Shown: positions 48,955 to 62,335, numbered from the stretch's first letter. The stretch is DNA of 64,000 bases from Pinus tabuliformis (GCA_031772625.1 CM062810.1:703170519-703234518); one strand, 5' to 3'. Notes: generated by a model not told the origin, from the sequence alone. A program made the numbers and translations.

Positions 48955-49229
48955 TGGATACAGAATAACAGAAAGTGCGCTGAGCCTCAATATTTGCGTC
49001 TGAAAGATTCAGGAGGGCAAGGAACTTACCAGCTGCACCTTTGCTATTATTGTCTGTGTATCAACACCCCAATGGTTGGGCACAGGATTGAAAACAAAAC
49101 AGCTCTGGAATGTGGTTGATCACTGAGCTTCTCATTTCCTTGAGCAAACCAAGTGGCGATATATATTTGAAGTTATATCGTAATCTATCAGTTCCTGTAC
49201 GCGTAAAGCGTTTGGAAGGCCTGCGTTCA

Positions 49230-49705
49230 TTTCTTTGCGCAAATCTGCTTTACCAAAGATGTGATTCCTTCAGTTGGACCGGGACGGTGGGACCCAATCG
49301 TTTATGCAAACCAGCTTGCATCCACCAAGCCATGATATGATTCTTTGTGATGAGACGTGAAGTCTCCGACCTAAGATTCCTTCAGTTGGGACCCAATCGT
49401 TTATGCAAACCAGCTTGCATCCACCAACCCATGATATGATTCTTTGTGATGAGACGTTAAGTTTCTGACCAAAATAGGTGGCATCCACCGACATAAAAAG
49501 CAAGCGAGTGGGAGACTGGGAGCGGACGTCCTTGAGTTCCGTGCGCAAATCTGATTTACCAAAGATGTGATTCCTTCAGTTGGACCGGGACCCAATCGTT
49601 TATGCAAACCAGCTTGCATCCACCCAGCCATGATATGATTCTTTGTGATGAGACGTTAAGTCTCCGACCAAAACAGGTGGCATCCACCGACATAAAAAGC
49701 AAGTG
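49230..49705. repeat. Three-copy direct repeat upstream of the TNL gene
   Basis: Units at about 49230-49375, 49376-49500 and 49536-49705 share GATTCCTTCAGTTGG, GGGACCCAATCGTTTATGC, AACCAGCTTGCATCCACC and CATGATATGATTCTTTGTG. The second unit lacks the front part. The block lies 275-750 bases before the TNL start codon, where the promoter is expected. A role in expression is only inferred. Confidence 0.7.
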
Positions 49706-50222
49706 CGTGGTAATTTCGTGGTGTACCCATTCCGCATTTTACGCGTTTCCCCGTCGACCAAATGCTTTGGATAGACCATTCATCCTTTTTCGATGTTATC
49801 CCATTCTCTTAATGGAAACCATTGGCATCGCCGGACTTAAATTTTCTATTTCCATAGACAACACTAGCCATGGATTTCAAATAAATGTTACGACAACTTC
49901 ACATCCTTCACCCCTCTAATCAATCATTAAATTGTTAATTTTTTTTTAACTTAATGGTCTTACCAGCATAGTTGCAGGATAAATTTCATTTCATATATAT
50001 ATATTATTATTAGATATACATCGTGTTGAATTTGATTAAATATTTTAAATACTATTATTATATATATATTATTTATTTAAGTTTAGATATATTATTGTGT
50101 TACATATAAATTTGATACAATTTTATGATATATAATTATAGTTTGGATATATTTTAATAATTGGTATTTATATAACTAACACAATCACATTAATAAATAT
50201 GGTTGATATATTATAAATATAT
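49706..50222. other. No gene; becomes AT-rich with short (AT)n and TTA runs
   Basis: Upstream flank of the TNL gene. From 49930 on, mostly A/T with TATATATATATTATTATTAG-like stretches. Nothing else supported. Confidence 0.6.
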
Positions 50223-50570
50223 ATGGAGAAGTTTCGTAAAAAGGTATGGGGAAAAGAGTTGGGTAGAAAGAAGAAATATTACATTGAGGAATTCAACCCT
50301 ACGTGTGATCTACAAGAAAAAGAGTTCATTGGAGCTAGCATTTCGTGGAGGGCAAAGGTTCTTGCTCAATTAAAGACCAACTTACTAGGGTTGTGGAATC
50401 GGAAAAACATTTCATTTTGGAATGTAATGCATTCAAAGATATTAGAGAAAGTTATGAGAACATGTTAGCATCACTTTCTTGGCATTGTCTTTTTAGCCAG
50501 GGGATTGTTGGAAGGTTGGGTCAGCTCATCATCAATTTGAATCGGAAAAGGGTTGAATTGTAAAAAGCGA
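50223..50570 (+). pseudogene. Possible scrap of a non-LTR reverse-transcriptase C-terminal region
   Basis: Frame 1 reads MEKFRKKVWGKELGRKKKYY ... FIGASISWRAKVL; frame 3 continues with SEKHFILECNAFKDIRESYE and WHCLFSQGIVGRLGQLI. The EKHFILEC..F.DIR pattern resembles the zinc-binding tail after the RT domain of some non-LTR-type elements. One frameshift between the halves, no catalytic motif, short length. Confidence 0.3.
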
Positions 50571-51929
50571 AAAACAGGATCTAATGGTCTCATAGACTAT
50601 TTTTAGTCTCGTGGACCTTAAAATATCATTTCATTTTATATTAATTACATCCACAACCGCATTATTAAATTTGGTTGATATATGCAAATAAGTGTATATC
50701 ATATCACATTAATAATTATTAGATGTATGGTAAGGATTTAACATTAATACTAATTATTATATAATTATAATAATTATATAAGTAATAATTAGGTTTTATA
50801 ATATTAAAATATTGAATTTTAATATTAAAGTTTTAGTAATGAGTTTAGTATTAGGGTTTTAGTATAGGGTTTTAATATAAGTAAGTGTAAGTTAAGTGTT
50901 CAACTAAGTGAGTAAGTTTTCAATTAACATTGAAACCTAATATTATAAACCTTATATATTAATATTATAATCCTGTTTGACGGTGTTGGACCTGCCAACA
51001 TGTGAAGGGATCTCCTGGGTAAGAAGTTCCAACTAGGCCTCAGAACGTTTGGAGTAGGAGTCCTAGCAGTGGGTAGTACGGTATTGTCTTCACTGTGGTT
51101 GCAGGCAGAGGTAAGTAAGATGTCCCTGTTGGAAGCAAGGGTGTGGCCTTGCACCAAATCAAGGAATGTGCATGAAAGGCTCTAACACACGGAAGGGGAG
51201 AAGAGTGCGCCCCTTAGAAGCATGTGATAGCACGCAGCTTGAAAGGGAACACACGAGCTGAAAGACATCACGATATGGAAAGCAGGATAGCCGACTATCC
51301 AAAGTGATGAGTTATACCAACAAGACGCTTCGATAAGATTCATATAAACACATACAGAATAGTTCATACATACATGCGTAAATTACAACTACATACATCG
51401 TTAGAGTAACCAGGATAGCCGAACTACAATAACAATATATGCATGAAACGCGTTGGATCTATTATATTAAAAGAGTGAAAGATCCAATCATACATACAAC
51501 AATGACAACCACTAGCCCCAATAGTAGAACGTTAAATTCACTGATGTCTGCTCCTCCAAAGAGATGTACTCGCTCTGAGCTGTGGAGAAGCCAAGGCTCG
51601 TTACAATACACTCCATGCTTTCTCTAAGTTATACCTATCAGAAGATTAGCTCCCAAAAGGCCGTACAATGAGTTATGAGGTTCTATATATAGCAAAGGGT
51701 GGGGTGCCCCTCCACATTCCCCTTTGTGACTCTTAGCCTACCCTCATGATTCTTCAACTTACACATGATTGTTTACATTCTACTATTGATACTTGGCCTT
51801 TCACTTTACAACATGTTTACAATAAAATCTGCACATGTACCCATGTGAGACAAAAATGGCCTTGAGTAAGCCATGCAAAACATCACTAAGACTCACACAG
51901 CTGTGGGAATACTAACTCGTCGACATCCT
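50571..51929. other. AT-rich DNA followed by probable retroelement flank; no gene
   Basis: 50590-50980 is AT-rich. From about 50981 composition becomes more balanced, and a TATA-like CTATATATAGC occurs at about 51683. This may be the 3' flank or LTR of the decayed minus-strand element to the right, but no boundary could be fixed. Confidence 0.4.
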
Positions 51930-54900
51930 CTTGGTGATCGATGGTGGCGAACTAATGCCAAGCTTGGTAGTCTGTTATGGTGTCCGCATACTCTGTGGTG
52001 ACATCCTTCTAAAAGCAAACTCTTGCCTCTATTGCATCCGAGTACACTAATTTGGCACATCTTTCGAACTCGTCATATAACATGCGCATCATGGCCTTGA
52101 GTGAAATCGGACCAACGACATACTAGTGCATAGTGTCTGTGCTCATATGCAAATATGCATTGGTGGCTATGCACATCAACTGCTCGAAGTACATGTCCAG
52201 CTCCAGTCGGACTTGCTTCTTTGCTTTCACCTCGGTGAGTGTGTCAATGGATGGGATCACATGGGTGCGCACAATCACATCCATACTCCTGAACACTCGT
52301 TCATGTGAAGCCTGTAAGTTTGTGATGAGTTGTGGGAGTTCCTCATAGTTTCGTATCTGACTCTAGATGTGTGCCTTAAACTCCACTACCTTTGGCTTCA
52401 TCATCTTTGGCAAGTACAATGAAGCTCCCTTGTACCTCATTGTCCATATCTCCATGTGATCGACAATAGTGTGTATGTTTGTCAATATGCATGCTCTCCT
52501 AGCACAGCGTTGCTACCAACCATTAAGATGGACAACTGACTTATGCACGGTGACCAACTTGAAGTACAACTTCTACATGATTTTCTCGAGAGACAATACA
52601 TCATCAAGTATTTCTTTCTTTAACTCTGCTCTCGCAGATGTTGTAGCTTGCTTTTATTTCTTCTTGGCAGCTTGTAACTCCTTAGCCATGCATTCGTTCT
52701 CAGCTATCAAGAATCTCACACTTGAGCTATTGGCATTGGCATATGTCTTTGTAGCATCAGCCAATGCAGCTGGATATTTGCACACATCGGACACGATCAC
52801 TCGTTCCTAAAAATGTGCAGGAGATACATGGACATCCGGAGTGGGCACTTTGCACGACTGCACAACTCTGTGTTGTGACTCGTCGAAGGATATGTTGTGC
52901 ACGTCTGCTTTTGGATTGTCCTCAAGGATTTTAGTATCTCCTTGATCACTTGGGACTTTCTCTGCTCCCGGATCTGGTGAAGCCGATGGAGTGACCTCTT
53001 GGTCCTTGGGCATGAGGTCCATATCCTGATCTTGCTCTGGCTGAACAACATCCGTGTCCATTTGTTCCAACATCTGTTCAATCTCCTAAACAAATTCCTG
53101 CTCCTGCAACTGCTCACCCTGTTTTCTATCTACCACTTGTTCTGATGAATAAATAGCCGATATTGGCACAGTTTCATCAATGTGTGCATGTTGCGCCTCC
53201 TATTGTTCTTGTTCTTGTTGCGCTTCCTTCTCTCTTCTACGTAACTCTTGTTCTTCCCTTAGTTGTTGCTTCAACTCCTACAACTTCTTCTCTCCCTCCT
53301 CCAATTTTCTCTTCTCCCTCTATCTTTGTGCAATCCTTCTGTTGCGCTGTCGCAGCTTTGCCTCAATCTCCAAAGTTACTCTTAATACAAGTGGATATTC
53401 TTTGAACTTGCAGCTTTGCTCCGCCTGTGCACTGTCGGCAACCTTTCTCTTTCCTTTGTCATGTGTAAGTCTGCTGCCCTATGCTACTACTGATGTTGCT
53501 GTCCTCTGAGATGTTGTTGCCTTTTGCACTGCTAACCATTCTATAGCCACTCTGACTAGTTCATTGAGCCTTAAGGAGTTATAGAAGTATCTCCACAGGT
53601 CTTCCTTAGGCCAATGACATGCCCTGTGGATCCAAGGATGATACACTCTCGCACAATAGTCTTCCACTAAGCGATGCGGGTCATATGGATTGAAACTTTT
53701 GGTTCCGAAGGTGAACTTCTTGAACTCCTCCATCTCAGTCTCAGCGTGCTTGAGATTCTAGATCTCATACAACCTGATCCGCAAAGGAAGAGTGGGCCAA
53801 GGTGCCTTCTTCTTCATGTGAAGTTTTGCTGACAACCCTCTCAAGATGTGGTATTCAACCTCTTTCATGACCAACTTGTCCATGGAAAACTTTGGTAAAA
53901 CATGCAGAGCCTTCTCTGTGTTGTACATCCGGATGAAGGTGCCAAGGGATGAGGCATACCAATCTGTTATGTTAACCAATGCCTCCATCATTGCCTGGGG
54001 CATGCAAGGCAGATCCTGCTCAAAGATCATCCTGTACACCGGGGTGACAAAGTGGTTTGATAGCTGTAGTATAACTCCATGGAAGCTGCACTCAGATAAC
54101 AACCTGCAATAGGTGTGCATAGAGGCTTTGGAAAGTGTCCATGCCCAACCCAAGCTAGGGAATTACTGACGGACATCAAGAATGTAGGTGAACATGAATA
54201 GATTTTCTTGCTCACACTTGGGTGGATTCCGACCATCTGTTACTTGCCCCTTCAGCTGGAGAGCCAACATATCGGACCAATTGAAAGGTCTTCCTTTGTT
54301 TGCCAGCTGATACAACACAATCACCCAACTTTTCGGGAAGGTCTCTGTACTTTCTTGGCCTTATAAGCGACATGCGAAGATGACCAAGAACTGATAAGCC
54401 TTACGTAGTATCTTTGTCATGTATTCCTGGTTGGGTGTTGTCCTAAACTTAGATGGCTTTCTCACCCAACTCTTCAAGATGTCTCTTGAGTTTGCACTGC
54501 TGTTGGGATTGGTGAAGGGTGCATCCATTGTGTTCACCAGCTACGGCAAGTGATACATCTCTTGAAAGGTCTTTGCCCTGAAGGTAGCTTTTTTTTTTTT
54601 CCACTGACACTGTTCAACACCATTGTCTCTGGATCAGTTTGTGAGACAGTCCAGTGGATCATGTCCGTGCATGGAAATGCAAGATACCTACATGCAAACC
54701 GGTACAAGCCAGACTTGTGTATGTTGACATAGACTCTGTAGTCCTCCAAATTCTCCTCAAAGGTGCTTGAAAAGATGTCATTGATGTCCTGCCATTTGAT
54801 CTTGATCTCCTTGTCTAAGAACAACTTAGTGTCTTCGTAGATGGGCAATCCAATAGAGACTTTCTCAACCACATCTTTAGTTGCGCTCTCAACAGTGTCC

Positions 54901-54934
54901 TTTGACCCTTCTCTCTTGGAAGCCATTGTACTTG
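51930..54934 (-). pseudogene. Decayed ORF of about 1000 codons, family unknown (mobile-element-like)
   Basis: Begins MASKREGSKDTVES at 54934. One frame can be followed from about 54590 to 51930 across at least 14 stops, 13 of them TAG by my reading (for example 53758, 53479, 52807). A frameshift lies in the A/T homopolymer at about 54591-54602, between the first 110 codons and the rest. Landmarks: KWQDINDIFSSTFEENLEDY, FACRYLAFPCTDMIHWTVSQ, WVIVLYQLANKGRPFNWSDM, CRLLSECSFHGVI, PWPTLPLRIRLYEI, YHPWIHRACHWPKEDLWRY. A Gln/Glu/Arg-rich coiled-coil-like segment lies near 53170-53400, then an acidic stretch. No known domain is recognised; decay style and setting suggest a retroelement-borne ORF, but that is inference. 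Confidence 0.5.
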
Positions 54935-56056
54935 TATTACTGAGAGACTGATGAACACATGTGATACCTGGAGATAGAGCAACACTCATAGCAAGCAAAC
55001 TGTCAGTGAAAACCAAAAGCAACTTGAGGGATGACATGCAACACACCTGGGTGACTGACTGGAAAATTTGCACAATTTTCTCTAGGAGGCTGGGAGACTG
55101 ACTGCCAGAACTGCGCAGAGCACAGTCTCGACTGCTAGTGAGCTGACTGGCTACTAAAACTGCGTAGAGCATAGTCCATCTTGGCCTACTGAGGACTGGA
55201 ACTGTGCAATGCACAGTTTCAGTCAGCATGACTGCAACCCAGAAAAATTGCATTGCATAATTTTGGGGGCCAACTGAGGCACTTCCTCTCAAAATTTCAC
55301 AGAGCACATCTGGGGAGGCCACTGTGAGGCAGGATCTACGTAATTTCCAGGAGCAATGCAAGGCCTTCCATCCCAGAAATGTGTAGTAAAATCCGGGCTA
55401 GGCAAGGTCTAGGCCAAGGCAGCTCAGACCTGCTAACAAGCGACTGAAAATAGTAAGGACTAAATGCATGTGAGAATTTGGGTGTAGACATGAGTGAATA
55501 AACATGCATGTAATCAGTGAATGCAGGATTCAGTAAAATGGGAAAATAGTGAGGTGTGTGAAGCGATTCGTTGCAATGACGACCGTAAGTGCATAAACAG
55601 TGTCATTCATGCGACAACAAGTAAATGCAATGAAAAACTTGAAACAATGCTTCTACAAGCTAACATGCATTAAAAAGATAACAAGCATTCAACAAAACCA
55701 AGAAAACAACACTCACACAAACTGAAATACAAAAAGTGACAGAAAAGTAGCAAAAGACATGAAAAGCAGACTAACCGGGAAAAAGTTACAATAAGTGTGA
55801 CGAAGGTTCCTAAATGCATTGGGAATGTCAGATCTCCAAGATCGAAGTGAAGAATGAGCTTTAAAGTGTCGAATAAATAGTTTGGCATGATCGAGTCTTA
55901 TGACGTGCATGCCATAATTCTAGGAAAAAGCGACACTTGGCAGGAGGTTTCTAAAACGACTTTTGCATGTAACCCCCAGCTGCTAAAAATAGGTCCCTCA
56001 AATCTAAGGATGTATTTTGCTTTTTAGGAAAAAGCTCCCCACGCATGCAAGGCAAG
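54935..56056. other. No gene recognised; upstream flank of the decayed ORF
   Basis: An open frame extends to 55361 on the minus strand ahead of the MASKREG start, but it is Cys/Ser/Leu-rich without recognisable content and may be leader. 55380-56056 has no ORF of note. Confidence 0.4.
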
Positions 56057-56993
56057 TGTTATAACCCTATTTTCCACTCCATTATAGTGAGAGAAACCCA
56101 ATATCAACTTACCTTAGTTGTTTGGCTTAAATGCATCCCCTTTTCACCTTTTATTTTACTTATGTGAGATTTATCCCATGTTAAAAGGGTTAAATTACAT
56201 AATTGAGCAATTTCTCATAATTATTTTGCCAAAATATTATAACTATGAGATAATATTTATTTCATAATTTAGATAATTGAGAAAAAACTCATAATTATGC
56301 AAAAGGTTTCTAGAGTTTGTCATTCCCAAGGAGATCAAATTGACCCACTTGTGTATGAGTTGGCTATGGGTCCATTATTTTAGAAGTTTCCTAACTTCTC
56401 AATCCCCTAGGTGTCTAGATACATTCTCCTGGAGCATGGAATGAGCCTTTATAATCTCACCAAGAGGGAATAGGGGAGAGGACCAAAAGCAACAGTGCGA
56501 GAGCTCTAATACCTTGGGAGAGGAGGCCATACTACAAGTTGGAGGAGAGGATATTCTTTGTGTTGATGGTATACAATTGATGTAGTTCCATTTACATGGT
56601 TAATAAAAGTTTGTGTTCCCTTCCTTACATGAATTTTTGTTCAATATATTATATGATTGCATCTATTGATTTTGATCTAACGATCTTCCGAGGAAAATCA
56701 AATATTTTCCTTATTTAGTTGTGTTTGTGTGCATGGATAGAGATCTCGTGCAAACGTGTTGGATCGCTCGAGTGGAGTGCAAGATCTACATTGAACTCAA
56801 AACCCTTCTCTGACATGCAAGGATTCCAGGTGTGATCTCTTATCTATAGCATAGATCTGATTGCTTGTTGCATGCATGACCATTTGGATTGAGGGGCCAT
56901 TATTAGATCGCATTAGCCATTATATTTTGTTGTCTGGTGATCTCAATCGAGCATGAGATCATGGAGCAATAGCTCCTTGCAGATCTAGCTGCA
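56057..56993 (+). mobile_element. Putative 5' LTR of the plus-strand gag/protease element
   Basis: Begins TGTTATAACC and ends near GCTGCA, about 937 bases, followed by a PBS-like sequence at 57001. The left end is chosen for the TG and size. No 3' partner is in the window, so both boundaries are tentative. Confidence 0.45.
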
Positions 56994-57000
56994 ATAGGAC

Positions 57001-57020
57001 TGGTGCTTTCAATGAGAGCA
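57001..57020 (+). promoter_or_regulatory. Putative primer-binding site
   Basis: TGGTGCTTTCAATGAGAGCA begins with the TGG complementary to a tRNA CCA end and resembles PBS sequences of some plant Ty3/gypsy elements. The primer tRNA is not identified. Confidence 0.5.
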
Positions 57021-59604
57021 TTTTTATTTTGCCCTTTTTGTTTGAGATACCCTCTTCTTCTTTATGTTTTTTTTTTTTGTTTTCTATTATTCCCATTGAG
57101 TTCTTTGTACTCTTTTGGATCCATTTTGATCTACTTTGATTTTACTTGCTTCAGATCTAAGCTGATCTTAGATCTAGAGTTTTATTTTTATTTTTTTATA
57201 TGAGGGAATAACAAATCTGAGAATTGAAATCAAATTCTAGAATTTTCTATATGGAATTTGATTTAAATAAACACAGATATTAATTCCTCTCATATTTTTA
57301 CCCCAAAACAAAACAACAACAAAAAAAAATCACTGAAAACAAACTCCATATGAGGAAGTGATGGCCAATTGAAAATTGGGCAGTTTATTTTTCTTCTGCC
57401 CTCGCACGCAATTGCTTTTTTCTGTTCATTTATGTTCTTTCTATACATAATTAAGTAAAAATAACTACAAATCTATAATCCTCTTGATTTTTTACCTCAA
57501 AACAAAAAAACAAACACATGAAATAAAGTTTGTATGAGAAAGATATGGCTGATTGAAAGATCAACCTGTTTTCTATATGTTTTTCCCAATTTTTGGGTTT
57601 TCTTTCGGCTTATTTTCTTGATCTTTTAGGTGTGTTCTTCAAAACTTGCTACTATTTGTTGGATCTATTTTTTTTTTTTGCTGATCACTGCTAATCTTTA
57701 TGAGATCTGAGCCATTTCTTATTTATTGGTTGGGATCATCCATTGCTTGTGTTCTTCAAGGTTTCTCTCGAAAAATTCTTTGTGTGCTTTGGTTGAGGAC
57801 TAGTGTTCTCATCTTTGGATCTCTGTTTCAGATCTTTTTGGCTGCTTTTGGTAACTACTTAAATCTCTTTGATATCCCACTTTGGTCTTTTGTTACCTTT
57901 GTGTGGCTTGGTCGCTTGTTTTTAAGTTACCTATTCCCTCTCTTGTTTGTGTTCATCACAATTGGTGGTGTTGTGATTGGTTGTGCAGCTGTCATCTAGT
58001 AAATTTATTTTGAGTGTGTTTTCATTGATTTGTATCACTCTCATATGATATTTTTTAGGCCTTCCTATCTCTAGGGTCTAGTTTTGACCCTTGTAGAACA
58101 TTGGTCTTTGTTAAGCCATTATACTACAGCCCTAGCTTGATGACATTTGCCCCCCCTTTTTACTTTTTGCTTTCAATTTGATTGCTTTCAGTGTGTTTCT
58201 TTGATTGGGCTTTGTTTTTCCTAGTTGTGATGTTTCTAGAGTGCTTTGCATTCTTGCTTGGGAGTCTTTTCCTTTGGTTTCTTTTTGAATTGTTTTGGTT
58301 TGCCTTCATGTTTTGTTTTGGGTCATTAATTCACAAAATTTGGGATAATTTTCCTTCAAGAAGATTTAGATGTGCATCATAATAGCCACTGGTGTGTTAG
58401 AAGGCTCTTACACTCCTGTAGTTAGCATTCATCGAATTGAAAATTGAAAATTGCATATAGCTGCACTAGGGTGAATAACTAAGAGTCATTCACACCATCT
58501 CAGTTTCATGCTGCATCCCGCTTGTGTAAACAACGATGACTAAAATCAACACGATAATAAAATTAACTAAATTTGTCTTTTATTTTCACTGGTAGTACAC
58601 CAACACTAGCTCAGGCTAGGGTCTTGGAGATAGGAGTGTGAGTTAACTGCTCCAAGGCTACAAAATTAACTTAGCAGCTTGTGGTAGGGAGTTAAATCCA
58701 TTTGCAATAGTGCGGCCTGGGAAACCCTCCTCACAAAAGGGTCAAGCACGAGGTCACACTTGGTCTAGGAAAATTGACACAACCCATTTCGCTTAGTTTC
58801 GGGTGGTGCGATATAGCAGAATCTCCATGCAAACAAACAGTGTCATTCTCACTTGGGGACCACTTGGGAGGCAACTCTCAAGGGGGTTTCAATATTAGCT
58901 TCTTTTGGGGTTAAGTTTCCTACCCTTGCGTGTGGATTTGTCCTGCAACTGTCCTCCCAAGCCATGTTATTGTATGTGGTGACCATAGTGGCCTATCTTC
59001 TTAGGGCTTATACACTGGTACAGGGTAGGGTTTGTCTTCTCTGTACCTGGGATAGATATTAGTCATACTCTCTTAGTCCTCTCAGAGGGTGCCCCATGGA
59101 AAATAAGGTCACTTGCATCGAGCTCGCAGATAAAAGGACTAGGAAGCTGGTCGCTAGTATAACTGTTCCATCACCAGCTTCTTTGTATTTTGGTTTGCAT
59201 GTGATATCTTCTAGGACGTTTCTAGTGTGTGTTGTTTCATCTAACTCGGTATTTTTGGCCTTAGGGTGTTTGTACTAACATAATTGTACTCAAACCATAA
59301 GTTACCACCCTGGCTAAATTTGTTCATCGAAGATCACGTCGTATTCATGGTTTGCCTCCTGAACGAGGTGGACTTGTTACCCCTACATGGAGAGTACCCA
59401 TCGGTGCTCAAGACTTAGACCACCACATTGTCGTGGATTCTATACCTGGTCCTTCTGGTACTGATTTGGTTTCTATCGAGATTTTGGCAGACGAATCTAA
59501 TGCTCCTGCCAACCCACATTTGACTAATCCATTGGGACCTGTGTTATTGCGATTGAACCCTAATGGTTCCACCTACCTAAATTCACGTGCCTTTGTTCGT
59601 ACTT
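57021..59604 (+). other. Long leader of the plus-strand element
   Basis: Pyrimidine-rich, with several T homopolymers (57066, 57668). The open frames are low-complexity Phe/Leu-rich readings of the T-rich strand. 58600-58760 is similar to the leader of the inverted-LTR element (12840-12960 reversed). Confidence 0.5.
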
Positions 59605-61380
59605 TACGCTATGGTGGAGTCTGAGACGTCCTCACCTTTTTCATCAGCAGTATCAACTACCATGACGCCATTTCCACCTCTTAGTGTGGCTATACCCACT
59701 CCTCCGTCCACACCTCTTACTTCTTCTTGGGGCATTCCACCAGTTGCTTCTATGACTCCTACAAATTTCTCGAACGTTTCCATGCCCACACCATCTCCTA
59801 TGTCGACCATGGCACCCCAGCCTAGTCAGCCTGTAGGTTCAGGAATCTTTGCCCAACTAACTGTTCCTATCCCTCAGTTAGGCATGGTTACATCCAATAA
59901 TATGTGGGGAGGATCATCCGTTGTCCCTGGTCAGCCTGGGGGCAACGTCGCTTCTAGTATGTCACAGGCTTGGTACAATTCACTTTTGGAGGGGCACCAC
60001 CTACCAGTAATTTTACTCGGGGGCTAGTTTACCTGGGGGCAACCCTATTTCCAGTACCATTTCTCACACAAGGTATCCTCCTTATGTCGGTCCTACTACG
60101 TAGATTGGTCCTTTTCCTATACCTAGGTACAACCCCATCAACAACCATGCTTTTAGGGGTCCTTTTCCCTCTGGCAGTACTTACGCTAGGGGGAAACCTC
60201 CATTTACCAGTCATGTTGTCCCGCAATAGTCCTATGTCAGGGGGAACCCTTTTCTTCACCAGCAGGTGCATCTTTCCACTCCTTATATGGGGGGACCACA
60301 TGGTTGGTTAGGGGCCTCTCCCTCCTATGACCCATTTAGTCAGCTCCAAAATCCTTTCTAATCTTCTCTTGATTTACTGGATTTGGTGAAACTGACTAAT
60401 GACCCCATACATCATGATCCTTGGTGGCCACCTATGCCCGCCAAATTACCATCCAATATTCCCAAGTTTGAAGGAAATCATGGGGAGAATCCATCCACGC
60501 ACATTACCACTTATCATTTGTGGTTATCATCTAATTATTTAGTGGATGATTTTGTTAAACTTCGCTTATTCCAATGTACATTGACCAGGGATGCCGCAAA
60601 GTGGTACATTCAGTTAGATATCACATCCTATGGTGACTTTGCCTCCCTTTCTCAAACTTTCCTGACACACTTCTAGTTACCTATTTAGTATGATATCGAC
60701 TCCGACCTCTTGTCTAATTTCAAACAAGATGATGCTACGTTAATATCTGATCATATTCATGAGTGGCACCGTCACAAGAGGTTTGTGAGAACCAAGTTAC
60801 CTGATGAGATCTTACGTGAATGGTTCATTCGATCTCTCTTACCTCAAATTTCCAAGGATGTGTCTATGTTTCGAGCCCTTACTGAGGAACAAGCTATTTT
60901 AGCTACCCAACAATTGGATCTTATCTATTCACAATAGGGTATGCTTAATGAAGTGCTACCTAACGCCCCTAGGCTTTCCGTTGACCCTCCAAAACATGTT
61001 CCTGGCCCACATGTCGATGGTGTGATTGGGTTTGTTTCCGATTCCGTGAGCCAACTTTTTGCCCAACTTGGGCAATTGATTGTTACATCTTAAGCCCCAG
61101 CAAGTGCATCTGGCTCTGCTAAAGCACTCGCTCCTGAGTCCTCCACTGATGTTTTCATGGTGAAGTCCACTCAACCAAGGAACAATCAACAATATGGTGG
61201 TCAGAAGAATAATAAGTGAAATAAAAAAAAGAATCAAAATGCTTAGGAGTATCAATCCAACCCTCAGAGTTAGGGAGGGGGCACTAGTGAACATCGCCGT
61301 AATGTCAAGTTCCCTTGTAAAATTTGTCAAGGTGACCATCTTACTCACGAATGGATGAGGTCCATAGGATTATTTCACCA
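59605..61380 (+). pseudogene. Gag of the plus-strand element, broken by TAG-biased stops
   Basis: N-terminal Pro/Ser/Thr-rich part (59611-60027). The capsid domain follows: FEGNHGENPSTHITTYHLWL and LTRDAAKWYIQL in 60383-60676, DHIHEWHRHKRFVRTKLPDE in 60710-60937. In one frame stops occur at 60674, 60686, 60935 and 61091 (TAA), 61217 (TGA), 61244 and 61271; the others are TAG. A zinc knuckle near 61315-61350 reads CKICQGDH..., spaced like those in the inverted-LTR element's ORF, with the final Cys lost. Confidence 0.8.
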
Positions 61381-61638
61381 TTGTCTACTCAACAGCATGT
61401 TGTTTTAACCCATCCATTCCCTGCGCAACCCCAACAACAAGTGGTTTCTCAACTTTCTCGCCCTCTGCAAGGGGGCAACAAGGGGTCATCTTCTCATAAT
61501 TCATCTATCTTCATGTGCAAGTAATATGTTAATGTGACCACGTGAGCCAAGTCTTATGATGTTCCTAAGTCGAGTCCCCCATTTGAGGACTCATCATCTC
61601 CACTACCCTCCACTGGACCTCTCACTCTAGATAATCCT

Positions 61639-62335
61639 GTGGAACCCGTCTATCACCTTCCCAAGGGTGTTCTTCGGAAGACAACACATAATCCTTCTAC
61701 CAGGGCTTCTCAACACTACAGTATTGTTGAAGATCTAGCCGAGGCTCCTTATGCCATGTCTACCTTGGAGGTATTGCAAAGCTGTCCTCAGCAGCGCAAA
61801 GCCTTGTTGTCTACCATTGGTGGAGTTGACCTATCTGAATCTAGTCTCATTGCTTTTAACCCCAATAAAGCTGCTCCTCGACATTCCCATCAGATTACTT
61901 TCCAAATCATCATGCATGTTTCCCATAGGAATATTCATCGCACTTTGGTGGATGAGGGATCTTCCACATGTGTCATGTCAGCATCATGATGGAAGGCTAT
62001 TGGCTCTCTGACACTCGCCACGTCCAACACGACTCTCCAAGCTTTTGATGGACACAACTTTGTTCCAAAGGGAGTTCTTCCAAATTTTTCCATTGAGTTA
62101 GAAGGGAAAATTATCCATTTTGATGTCAAGGTTGTTGACACCACATTAGATTATAACCTACTCCTGGGTCGTAGTTGGTTTTATGCAATGAATGCAATTG
62201 TCTCATCTATTTTTTGTGTACTTTGCTTTCCTCATGAAGGAAAAATTTTCACTATAGATCAACTTGACTTTTGCATGCCATCAGCGCATATTTCCACCAC
62301 TGGAAATTTTGTACCACTTGTGAGAGATAACCTTG
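61639..62335 (+). pseudogene. Aspartic-protease-like region of the plus-strand element
   Basis: QITFQIIMHVSHRNIHRTLV followed by D-E-G-S-S at about 61945-61965, then after a TGA at 61987, KAIGSLTLATS, LPNFSIELEGK and LDYNLLLGRSWFYAMNAIV. This aligns throughout with residues 358-470 of the 591-codon ORF at 10341-12116, including the Asp-Glu-Gly active-site variant. Confidence 0.75.

Noticed and set aside
49000-49029. A 5' UTR intron of the TNL gene (GTAAGT ... TTTCAG)
   Set aside because: It would be only 30 bases, too short for a plant intron.
53163-53509. Plus-strand Ser/Cys/Leu-rich frames
   Set aside because: They are the complement of the Gln/Glu-rich coiled-coil-like part of the decayed minus-strand ORF.
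57003-58382. Phe/Leu-rich frames that look like membrane proteins
   Set aside because: They come from T-rich leader sequence of a retroelement, have no conserved motif and no consistent hydrophobic segment pattern.
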